Positions 1-7,200 of a stretch of 9,791 nt of DNA are shown here, piece after piece. The position numbers and the translations under genes are program-made. The notes below the pieces were generated by a model that ran no database searches, was not told the DNA's origin, and saw only the letters and a list, made by a program, of their open reading frames with translations. How positions within the stretch are numbered: position 1 is the first letter of the stretch; every line of letters begins with the position of its first letter. Origin of the DNA: Anaerotignum sp. GTDB taxonomy: Bacteria; Bacillota; Clostridia; Lachnospirales; Anaerotignaceae. The stretch spans positions 1-9,791 of the forward strand of contig JAHHTX010000073.1 in NCBI GenBank assembly GCA_020024255.1, written 5' to 3'.

Positions 1-830
1 AGAAAGCACAGAAAAAGAGAGAAAAAGAAGAAAAGAAGAAACAAAAAGCAGGTGGGGAAACAGATGCCGAATCTGAAAAAGATGCAGCAGAACCAACAAC
101 AGAGAATTTAGAAACTTGGAATAAGTACTATTATCAAAGCAACCCACATACAATGCGTGTGCTAAAGGCATATGCGGCATATCTGGAGGAGCAGGGTTTT
201 GAACAGGTGCAGGGTGAGCAGGAGGCAACACAGCCAAAAGAACAGAGCAAAACGGCATCAGAAGAGGCACAGCCAAATACTTTTTACGGAAAGTATCAAA
301 AAAAGTCAGAGGATCCAGGCTATCTGTTCTCAGTGGAACTACAATATCCCCTTGCCAATGACCCTGCAATCCAGATGTATGTTGTGAAAGCAATGAAGGA
401 AAAAGCACCAGTAGAAGAAGAAGCAATACAGCAACAGGGAATGACAAGAGACGGTGCTTTGTCTTACTTGGAAAGTCTTGACAACACGACACTAGGACTG
501 GAGAAACCATTGACAGACTATTATGTGGTCATGGATATGGGCAGAAGCTATGTGGAAGGCAAGGATTGCTACGGCATAAATGTCTACGAGCGAGGCAATG
601 ACAAAGAAAGCTATTTTGTGCATAAGTATTATATGTCCATTAGTGATCAGGAGCTTTATTCCTGCGACGCAGAAGGCATCATTCGTCGTTTGTATCTGTC
701 AGGAGGCACCATGCCGACAGAACAGACACAAGGTACATCACCAGCTGCTACACAGACAGATACAACCAATATGGGAGAAACTGCACATGACTGGAACTTT
801 GGTCCTCCAGATGAAAAAGAAGAAGAATAA
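1..830 (+). CDS. Unrecognised Lys/Glu-rich protein, 3' part only (start outside window)
   Basis: The reading frame that ends at the TAA at 828-830 is open to the left edge (first full codon at 3) and has no start codon before the ATG at 153. That ATG has no ribosome site, so I read it as an internal Met and the gene as cut by the window edge. About 275 residues are visible. The first ~40 are extremely Lys/Glu/Gln-rich (KKREKEEKKKQK), probably a charged helix or coiled coil. A linker follows, then a folded-looking part with aromatic, beta-like stretches (YYVVMDMGRSYVEG, YGINVYERG, YYMSISDQELYSCD), and a Thr/Gln-rich, acidic C-tail ending in EKEEE. The YGINVY...YYMSISDQELY pattern faintly recalls beta-sheet domains of clostridial lipoproteins, but I do not recognise a family. 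No membrane segment is visible in this part. It lies 18 nt upstream of the next gene and probably shares its transcript. Confidence 0.75.
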   Translation, partial: KAQKKREKEEKKKQKAGGETDAESEKDAAEPTTENLETWNKYYYQSNPHTMRVLKAYAAYLEEQGFEQVQGEQEATQPKEQSKTASEEAQPNTFYGKYQKKSEDPGYLFSVELQYPLANDPAIQMYVVKAMKEKAPVEEEAIQQQGMTRDGALSYLESLDNTTLGLEKPLTDYYVVMDMGRSYVEGKDCYGINVYERGNDKESYFVHKYYMSISDQELYSCDAEGIIRRLYLSGGTMPTEQTQGTSPAATQTDTTNMGETAHDWNFGPPDEKEEE

Positions 831-851
831 AAAATTGCACGAGGTGTTATG

Positions 852-1298
852 ATGAAAAAAGAAATTGATGTACAAAGTTGTGTTAAGGATGCTTTGGAAG
901 TATTCTACAACGGCTATGCTTGTTCAGAATCGGTTATTTATGCCATGAATAAGCATTTTGCCTTTGGCTTATCCACAGATGCCATTGCCATGAGTTCCGG
1001 TTTTCCATGGGGCTTAGGTGGCGGAGGTTGTTTATGCGGGGCCGTTGCAGGCGGTGCAATGTGTCTGGGGTTTGTTTTTGGAAGAAGGATACCAAATGAC
1101 CCTTGTGTGAATGCGTGTTTCGCATTAACAGAAGAGTTTCATGATGCTTTCAAGGAACGGTTTAAAGCAACTTGTTGCCGTGTATTGATTCATGGAATGG
1201 ATAGAGATGCACCAGAGAGAAAAGACCTTTGTGCAAAGCAGGTGGCTTTTGTCATTGAAAAGGTTTCTGAAATTATCATGCGGGAAGTAAAAGACTGA
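852..1298 (+). CDS. C_GCAxxG_C_C family Cys-rich redox protein
   Basis: This 148-residue protein has ten cysteines. It matches the C_GCAxxG_C_C family as I recall it: an early CSES motif (YACSESVIYAM), then a Gly-rich stretch running into GCLCGAVAGGAMCLG (compare the family's ETCGAVTGA), then a CxxxC pair (CVNAC), a CC pair (ATCCRVL), and a late Cys. The family is generally thought to be an anaerobe redox or metal-binding protein; no reaction is established and I assign none. The Gly/Ala-rich segment could pack as a buried helix, but no signal peptide is seen. Two tandem ATGs (849 and 852) are possible. GAGG at 841-844 is only 4 nt from the first and 7 nt from the second, so I prefer 852. It sits 18 nt after the Lys/Glu-rich gene, and a hairpin terminator follows 49 nt after its stop. 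Confidence 0.88.
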   Translation: MKKEIDVQSCVKDALEVFYNGYACSESVIYAMNKHFAFGLSTDAIAMSSGFPWGLGGGGCLCGAVAGGAMCLGFVFGRRIPNDPCVNACFALTEEFHDAFKERFKATCCRVLIHGMDRDAPERKDLCAKQVAFVIEKVSEIIMREVKD

Positions 1299-1347
1299 CA
1301 GGGCGAAACCCGATAAACTTTACATCAAAAAAATCTTGATTTCATTT

Positions 1348-1384
1348 GGAGATAGTGTGGTATTTTGCACTATCTCCTGTTTTT
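1348..1384 (+). terminator. Rho-independent terminator after the C_GCAxxG gene
   Basis: GGAGATAGTG (1348-1357) pairs perfectly with CACTATCTCC (1368-1377) around a 10-nt loop, and TGTTTTT follows. A shorter GGG-CGAAA-CCC hairpin (1301-1311) lies just after the stop codon without a T tract. The terminator ends the unit that holds the two upstream genes and separates it from the FliD-like gene. Confidence 0.85.
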
Positions 1385-1396
1385 ATGGAGAGTTCA

Positions 1397-1407
1397 GCCG
1401 ATATAAT
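1397..1407 (+). promoter_or_regulatory. Candidate sigma-28-type -10 element upstream of the FliD-like gene
   Basis: GCCGATAT (1397-1404) is an exact match to the -10 box recognised by the motility sigma factor SigD/FliA in Bacillus and enterics. The expected TAAA -35 about 15 nt upstream is not there (TGTT instead, within the T tail of the preceding terminator). The same stretch also contains TATAAT (1402-1407), a perfect sigma-A -10, again with no good -35 partner. The box type fits the flagellar-like gene that follows, so I favour a motility-type promoter with a poor -35. Confidence 0.45.
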
Positions 1408-1424
1408 AAATAAGGGCAGTTTTT

Positions 1425-1447
1425 GGGACGTCACAAAAGTCTGTCCC
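1425..1447 (+). repeat. Leader hairpin, possible REP-like element
   Basis: GGGAC (1425-1429) pairs with GTCCC (1443-1447) around a 13-nt interior, and CTTTT follows. GTCC (1443-1446) could instead pair with GGAC (1455-1458). It falls in the predicted 5' leader of the FliD-like gene, about 60 nt before its start. It may be a weak attenuator or a dispersed palindromic repeat; only one copy is in this window, so its nature is open. A further small palindrome, AAACAG-A-CTGTTT, lies at 1470-1482. Confidence 0.35.
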
Positions 1448-1490
1448 CTTTTATGGACAAGAAGCGTCAAAACAGACTGTTTCTGTATGA

Positions 1491-1496
1491 AAGGAG
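1491..1496 (+). promoter_or_regulatory. Ribosome binding site that sets the FliD-like start
   Basis: AAGGAG lies 9 nt before the ATG at 1506 and directly against the in-frame TTG at 1497, which rules out the longer form. Confidence 0.75.
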
Positions 1497-1505
1497 TTGA
1501 ATATC

Positions 1506-2804
1506 ATGTCAGTAAACGGAATTGGATATTATGGAAATTCATATGGTGTTCACAATATATCTTCTTTGTATAGACGGCAGATGCAGAGTGCTGTAAAAAA
1601 GGTCAACCGCATTTCTAATATGGGAAATTCCCGCCTAAATCGGTATCTGGAAAAATCAAGCTCTCATTTTTTGAGAAGTTATAATCAATCCATGTCTGAT
1701 TTGATGTCCAGTGCAAATGCACTGAAAACAACAAATCGGACAGGTATCTGGAATAAGGCAACAGCACAGTCTTCCAATACAAAAGTTCTTGATGTAAAGC
1801 AGAACTATACAATGGGTAGTCTGGGCACAAATGATTCCTATAAGGTGAATGTGAAACAACTTGCAACAGCACAGAAAAATGTTTCCGCAGGTGTGGAAAA
1901 AGATGCTTTGGCAACTGCCGATACTGCACTTTCTGTAGAAACTTCCAAAGGGAATTTTACCTTCCGTGTTAGTGCAAAAGACACAAACGGAAATCAGAAA
2001 ACAAATGGACAGATGATGCGTGAAATGGCAGATACCATCAATCAGAGCGGTATTGGTGTGAATGCTTCCATCAATACAAAAGATGGAAAATCCCAATTCA
2101 CATTGGTAGCAAAGGAAACAGGCAAGAAAAATGCTTTTACCGTAAGCGGCGATTATGCAGACAAAAATGGTCTTGCAAAACCTGTTGAGGAAGCAAAGGA
2201 TGCAGAATATACGGTTTCCAAAAATGACCAGGAAGAAAAAACATTTACTTCCGATAGCAATAAAGTTTCTTTGGACTATGGCAGATTGACAGCAGACCTT
2301 CACCAAACAGGAGAATCTACTGTTAAAATTGGTGTCCATGAAGATAAAGTTGTTTCGGCGGTGAAAGATCTGGTGGGCAGCTATAATGATACATTAAAAA
2401 TGCTGGCAAAGAATACAGACCGTGGTTCAGGAGTGGAAAGACAGCTTGCACGAATGTTGCAGATGCCTATATCCGAAAAATCTTTGGAATTAGTCGGTAT
2501 TTCCCAAGATAAAAATGGTTTGTTGCAACTAGATGAAAATAAGTTGAGAGAGAACATTGGCAAAAACCCTGCCTTAACAAAAGAAGTTCTGGGCGGCTCT
2601 TTCAGTATGGCACAGACGATGTTTGAAAATGGCAGACAAGGTCTTTCTCAGTCCGGTGCATCACTCATTGAAAACGATATTGGCATTGCACAGAACAATT
2701 ACGAGAATAATATGTTTACCATAATGGGTACATTTGGGCGTACAAGTCCTTTTGCCATGTCGAATATGTACACCGTAGGCAGTCTTCTCAACCTGCTCGC
2801 ATAA
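1506..2804 (+). CDS. FliD-like (flagellar hook-associated protein 2-like) protein
   Basis: This 432-residue protein resembles FliD, the cap that guides flagellin assembly at the filament tip. An N-terminal region of about 60 residues is helical and basic. Then comes a FliD-like stretch, NTKVLDVKQNYTMG followed by YKVNVKQLATAQKNVSAG (compare the FliD signature of a beta strand, VxQLAxAQ and xSAG). A second repeat-like unit has MADTINQSGIGVNASI and LVAKETGKKNAFTV, like the FliD IN...VxAxI and LxAKxTGxxNAI patterns. The C-terminal third (VKDLVGSYNDTLKML, then LVGISQDKNGLLQLDENKL) matches the FliD C-terminal coiled-coil domain. The usual FliD N-terminus is absent, and 432 residues is short of the larger FliDs. 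The start is the ATG at 1506, 9 nt after AAGGAG; the in-frame TTG at 1497 abuts that site. It stands alone, with no other flagellar gene nearby, so it may serve another surface appendage or be an orphan cap. Confidence 0.8.
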   Translation: MSVNGIGYYGNSYGVHNISSLYRRQMQSAVKKVNRISNMGNSRLNRYLEKSSSHFLRSYNQSMSDLMSSANALKTTNRTGIWNKATAQSSNTKVLDVKQNYTMGSLGTNDSYKVNVKQLATAQKNVSAGVEKDALATADTALSVETSKGNFTFRVSAKDTNGNQKTNGQMMREMADTINQSGIGVNASINTKDGKSQFTLVAKETGKKNAFTVSGDYADKNGLAKPVEEAKDAEYTVSKNDQEEKTFTSDSNKVSLDYGRLTADLHQTGESTVKIGVHEDKVVSAVKDLVGSYNDTLKMLAKNTDRGSGVERQLARMLQMPISEKSLELVGISQDKNGLLQLDENKLRENIGKNPALTKEVLGGSFSMAQTMFENGRQGLSQSGASLIENDIGIAQNNYENNMFTIMGTFGRTSPFAMSNMYTVGSLLNLLA

Positions 2805-2815
2805 TCATATAAAGG

Positions 2816-2850
2816 AAAAAAAGGGAAAAGGCGTCGTTTCCCTTTTTTTT
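2816..2850 (+). terminator. Strong terminator after the FliD-like gene
   Basis: AAAAAAAGGGAAA (2816-2828) is perfectly complementary to TTTCCCTTTTTTT (2837-2849) around a loop of about 8 nt rich in G and C, and the descending arm itself is the T tract. It begins 11 nt after the stop codon. The symmetric A/T arms could also stop transcription coming from the other strand. Confidence 0.9.
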
Positions 2851-2960
2851 ATCTCGTTTTACATTTTTGCGATGAGGAAATTTTACGAGCGGGATACCAT
2901 ATGCTAATATTTTTGAAACGGAAAAGACACAAATATTTATTTGGTTTACCATATCCTTTC

Positions 2961-2989
2961 TTGAATATTTTTGTATCTTCCTGTAAAAT
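2961..2989 (+). promoter_or_regulatory. Candidate sigma-A promoter for the cyclic-di-GMP operon
   Basis: TTGAAT (2961-2966) and TAAAAT (2984-2989) are separated by 17 nt, with four and five matches to the -35 and -10 consensus. Transcription would start near 2996, giving a leader of about 90 nt. A weaker alternative further upstream is TTTACG-N17-TAATAT (2882-2910). The sequence alone does not decide between them. Confidence 0.45.
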
Positions 2990-3012
2990 GGTAACAAATA
3001 GCTTTCCTTTTT

Positions 3013-3048
3013 TTTGCAAACGTGTAATAGCGTCGAAACGTCTGCAAA
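3013..3048 (+). promoter_or_regulatory. Inverted repeat in the leader of the cyclic-di-GMP operon
   Basis: TTTGCAaACGT (3013-3023) can pair with ACGTcTGCAAA (3038-3048) with a single mismatch around a 14-nt loop. It lies 25 nt before the ribosome site at 3073-3078. A smaller alternative hairpin, CGT-CGAA-ACG (3031-3040), uses part of the same bases, so the two are mutually exclusive. It could be an RNA switch or a DNA operator, but matches no riboswitch I know. Confidence 0.35.
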
Positions 3049-3072
3049 TGATATGTGATTGCTTAAAGATAA

Positions 3073-3078
3073 GGGAGG
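3073..3078 (+). promoter_or_regulatory. Ribosome binding site that sets the SnoaL-GGDEF start
   Basis: GGGAGG lies 7 nt before an in-frame GTG (3086) and 10 nt before ATG (3089). It would be inside the gene if the TTG at 3059 were the start, which argues against that longer form. Confidence 0.7.
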
Positions 3079-3088
3079 TTATTTTGTG

Positions 3089-4207
3089 ATGAGAACAAGA
3101 ATTTATGATGAATTTGATTTTTTTGCACCAGATATGGACCTTTGTGGCTTGACAAAGGAAATTTGGTGCCGTTTTTTTACTGGAGAAGCAGAAGAGGTAG
3201 AAGAACTGACGGAATTGTTGGCAGAGGATTGTGTGATTGTAGGAACAGGAAAATCTGAATTTTATGAAAACAGGAATACCTTCCTTCCCATTGTTGCAAA
3301 AGCAATTCAGCAGAAAACACATATGAATTTTACCGTATCTCATTTTTACGGTAAAGAAAAAGTCATAACAGAACACACCAGATTGGTTTACGGAGATGTG
3401 GCTATGGTGGGGAATATTGACGAAAAGCACAGCAAATTCCAAGTGGGCATACACTATACGATACTTTATCAGTATAGAGAAGGCAGGTGGAAGATTATTT
3501 ATATCAATCAGTCAATCCCCGACCATCTGCAAAAAGGCGGGAAATACTTTCTAAAGTCTTTAGTGGGGCAGATTCAAGAGATTTGGCAGTATGCCGATGA
3601 AATGAGTGAGCTTGCACAAAAAGATGCGTTAACCGGACTAATGAATCGAACGGCTTTGGATACAAGAGTGAAAACATTCCAAAAAGAAAAAGGCACAGCT
3701 ATTGCGTTTTATTTTGATTTGGACAATTTTAAAGCAGTGAACGATACCCTTGGTCATGCGGCAGGGGATTTGGTTTTAAAGAAAACGGGGGAAATTTTAC
3801 AGAATATTTTCCGAAAAGAGGACAGCCTGGCAAGAATTGGTGGAGATGAGTTTTGCGTTTTATTGGAGATAGAAGTACCAAATAGGGACGCTGCACTGCA
3901 AGTTATACAGAAGAAAATCCGACGTCTTTTAAACTGTATGCCCATTATCGTGCAAAAAGGCAGGAAGGAGGTTCCTGTTACGTTTTCTGTTGGTGTATGT
4001 GCTTATATGGATAAACAGGATATTACGTTTAAAGAAATTCTGGAAAGTGCAGATGACGCCATGTACGAAATAAAAAAAGCAGGAAAAAACGGTGCATGCA
4101 TTTATTTGGAAAACAGTGCTGTGAGAAAGATTATCGGCACATCTATGCAGCAGAGTGGAACAAGAATAGTTATCTGTGAAAACACTTCCTGTGGCGAAGT
4201 TGAATAG
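3089..4207 (+). CDS. Diguanylate cyclase with N-terminal SnoaL/NTF2-like sensor domain
   Basis: A protein of 372 residues predicted to make cyclic-di-GMP from two GTP. Residues ~18-150 look like a SnoaL/NTF2-type cone domain (ELLAEDCVIVGTG near its start, HYTILYQYREGRWKIIYIN at its end), a fold that often binds a small ligand and is the probable input. A short helix (~155-178) leads to the GGDEF domain at 179-345: DALTGLMNR opens it, YFDLDNFKAVNDTLGH carries the metal and guanine ligands, and GGDEF is intact at 251-255. RKED at 242-245 is an RxxD placed five residues before GGDEF, so product inhibition by cyclic-di-GMP is expected. No membrane segment or signal peptide is visible, so it should be cytoplasmic. 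The start may be GTG 3086 or ATG 3089. Its stop is 7 nt before the preferred start of the next gene, implying a coupled operon. Confidence 0.92.
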   Translation: MRTRIYDEFDFFAPDMDLCGLTKEIWCRFFTGEAEEVEELTELLAEDCVIVGTGKSEFYENRNTFLPIVAKAIQQKTHMNFTVSHFYGKEKVITEHTRLVYGDVAMVGNIDEKHSKFQVGIHYTILYQYREGRWKIIYINQSIPDHLQKGGKYFLKSLVGQIQEIWQYADEMSELAQKDALTGLMNRTALDTRVKTFQKEKGTAIAFYFDLDNFKAVNDTLGHAAGDLVLKKTGEILQNIFRKEDSLARIGGDEFCVLLEIEVPNRDAALQVIQKKIRRLLNCMPIIVQKGRKEVPVTFSVGVCAYMDKQDITFKEILESADDAMYEIKKAGKNGACIYLENSAVRKIIGTSMQQSGTRIVICENTSCGEVE

Positions 4208-4214
4208 AGAAGAT

Positions 4215-7200
4215 ATGCAGCTTTGCAAAATCAGGCAGAAAGGAATGAGTGCATTGCAAGAATTATTTGATTATTTTGAAAACGCAGATGAGATGGTTTA
4301 CATTTCTGATGCGGAAACCAATGACCTTGTTTTTATGAACCATTGTTTAAGAGAAAGTCTTGGCTGTACGGATAGAGAGGATTATGTGGGGAAAAAATGT
4401 CATAAGGTTTTGCAAGACAATGATGCTCCCTGCAACTTTTGCAAGAACCATGTGCCGGAAATTGGAAAATTTTTTTCGTCGATATATGAAAATCCGGAAT
4501 TGCATGAATGTTTTATCATCAAATATACTTTGCTTGCTCACGACGGACGAATTTATCGGATAACAACTGTATCGAAGATCAATCAATCCCACATTGGAAA
4601 GATAGAGAAATATTTTACACGGCGGGAAGCAGTACTTAATGAATGTCTACAGGTTTTTTTCTCTACCCTTGATCCGGATAAATCTTTTATAAAACTTCTT
4701 AGGTATATTGGCAAGATATTTCAAGGCGATCGTACTTATATATTTGAAGTTTATGAGAATGACACCATTTCCAATACATATGAATGGTGTGCAGAAGGCG
4801 TCAAACCACAGATAGATATTTTAAAGGACTTGCCAATTTCTGATATTACCTATTGGGCAGATACCTTTGGTGAAGGGAGAAATGTAGAGATTGGAGATGT
4901 GGAGGAAATACGGAACGACTATCCGGAAACCTATTCGCTTTTAAAACCACAGAATATTCATTCTCTTGTGGCTGCACCCATTCAAAAAGATGGTGTGCTG
5001 AAGGGATTTATGGGAATAGACAATCCGTCACCCGATTCCCTTTCGCTTTTGTCCCAAACACTGAAGGAACTGGGAAACTATCTTTTTTCTCAGCTGCATC
5101 GCAGGGATTTGGTTCATAGATTTAATAAGACGAGTTATCGTGACCTTTTAACAGGGGCATATAATCAAAATGCCATGTTTGAGCATAATATGACAGTACA
5201 GCAATGGAAATCCTTCGGTGTGGTTTACTGCGACATCAATGGCTTGAAAGAAACCAATGAAACCCAAGGACATGATGCTGGCAATAAGATGATTCAGGAA
5301 TGTTACGCACTGTTGAAAAAGTCCCTGCATACAGAATGGATTTACCGAATTGGCGGAGATGAATTTGTGGCACTGTATTATAATGTCAGTGAAGATGAAA
5401 TCAAGGACGATATAAGAGCATTGCGTCTGTCTGTTATGCAGAGTATTTGCCAAATATCCATTGGCTTTTCATGGTCAGATGAACAGCCGTTGAATACGGA
5501 GGACGTCTTAAACAAAGCAGATGCCCTGATGGATGAAGAAAAGGAAACCTATTACATCAATCTGGAAAAATCCACAAAAAACCCTTTCCCCCGAATACAG
5601 GAAAAAGGGCACCACGCTTTGCTAAATGACAGTACGACAGATGCACAACTAAAATTACAGCATTTTCTGTCCAATACTTATTGTGACGTTTCTTTTTTGC
5701 TGACCATTCTTGGCAGTGATAATGGAACAAGCTACTTTTTCTTTGGGGATATGCAGAAGAACCTCTATTATATTTCTGATAATATGCGGAAAAAGTTTGG
5801 GTTTTCCAATAATATTGTATCTGATTTAATCAACAAATGGGCATCTCGGATTGAGGATAAACATGTGTTAAAGAAATTTTGGGCTGATATTCATGCTGTT
5901 TTGGAAAAGAAACAGGTATATCATGACTTGCGGTATCAGATTACAGATGTACAGGGCAAAAGTATCTGGATACGCTGTTTCGGAAAAATTCAATGGAATG
6001 AAGATGGAACAAAACCCCTGTTTTTGTCCGGACGTATGACACAGCAAGATGAAAACTTTATTGTGGATACCCTGACCAATTTTCCGACAGAAACAGTTTT
6101 GATTCGGCATTTGGAACATATACAAAAACTTCAGCAGCACTGCCATGCCATTGGCTTTTCTTTTCATCATATTTCGCAGATCAACAGCAAGTTTGGGAGA
6201 AACTATGGAGATGAGCTGATTAAAAGTGTGGTACGGGAATTAGATGAGCAAATGAATCAGGAATTGGCATTTTACCGTTTAACGGGTATGCGTTGTCTTG
6301 CCCTTACAGAAATACAAACAGAAGAAAACATGAAGCGGATTGTTTCCAAGATAAAGGCAATTATTGATAAGGTATATGCCTCATATGGTATTTTGTTGAA
6401 GAATACCTGTTCCTTTGCTGTTATCGAATATCCCCAGCAAGATGGTTTGCCGCAGGATTTCATTGAACATATGATATTACTCGTTAAAGTTGCTTCCGAA
6501 TTTCCAACACAGCTTTACCTCAATGACTCTAATGAGAATATTCGGAAAATGAAAGAAAGGCTTGCATTGGAAAACACACTGCTTGAGAATATCGATCATA
6601 ATATGGAGAATTTTCGTATTGTCATACAGCCTATCGTATCTGCTAAGGACTGTACACCTATAGGCGGAGAAACGCTTTTGCGGTGGACTTTTCAGGGAAA
6701 AGAGATTTCTCCCAGTGTTTTTATTCCCATTCTGGAAAAGAAACAGATGATTCATCAAGTGGGAAGATGGGTATTGGAGCAAGCGGTACATTCCTGTGTC
6801 CGTATTTTGACCTATGATCCTGATTTTTATCTGACGGTAAATGTCAGTTTGCAGCAACTGGACGATGAAGATTTTCTTGATTTTATTCGTCAGACCATGA
6901 TGAAATATGATTTGGACGGTAAACATATTGTTATAGAGCTGACGGAAAGCTGTATGGACGATGAACCGGAAAAACTGGAACGCTTTGTAAACGGCTGTAA
7001 AGATATGAACATTCGCATTGCCCTTGATGATTTTGGCAGCGGCTATTCTTCCCTGCGTGTGCTTTTGCGGTATCCTTCCAGTATCATTAAGTTGGATCGT
7101 TCTCTGCTTTTGGAAATGAGTGATTCCGATGAAAAGAATGGTTTTATTACAAGTATTGTGTATGCCTGTCATCAGTTTGGCAAAAAGGTGTGTATGGAAG

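Noticed and set aside
153..830. Start of the first gene at ATG 153
   Set aside because: No ribosome site precedes it and the frame continues open to the window edge with the same Lys/Glu-rich style, so it is most likely an internal Met.
1300..1480. Possible cyclic-di-GMP-I (GEMM) riboswitch, suggested by GGGCGAAACC (1301-1310) and GGGACG (1425-1430)
   Set aside because: The CAAAGCC core, the GNRA tetraloop and its receptor are missing, and the two fragments lie on opposite sides of a terminator. The 2851-3088 leader also has no GEMM-I or GEMM-II core.
1346..1573. Plus-strand 75-codon open frame starting inside the terminator hairpin
   Set aside because: It begins in the terminator stem, has no ribosome site, and ends out of frame inside the FliD-like gene.
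1656..2339. Minus-strand open frame of about 225 codons opposite the FliD-like gene
   Set aside because: Cys/Phe/Ile-rich nonsense composition; the plus strand has the recognisable FliD pattern and a ribosome site.
2849..3454. Minus-strand open frame of about 200 codons
   Set aside because: It lies opposite the SnoaL-GGDEF gene and its leader, has a Phe/Cys/Lys-rich composition typical of antisense frames, and has no ribosome site.
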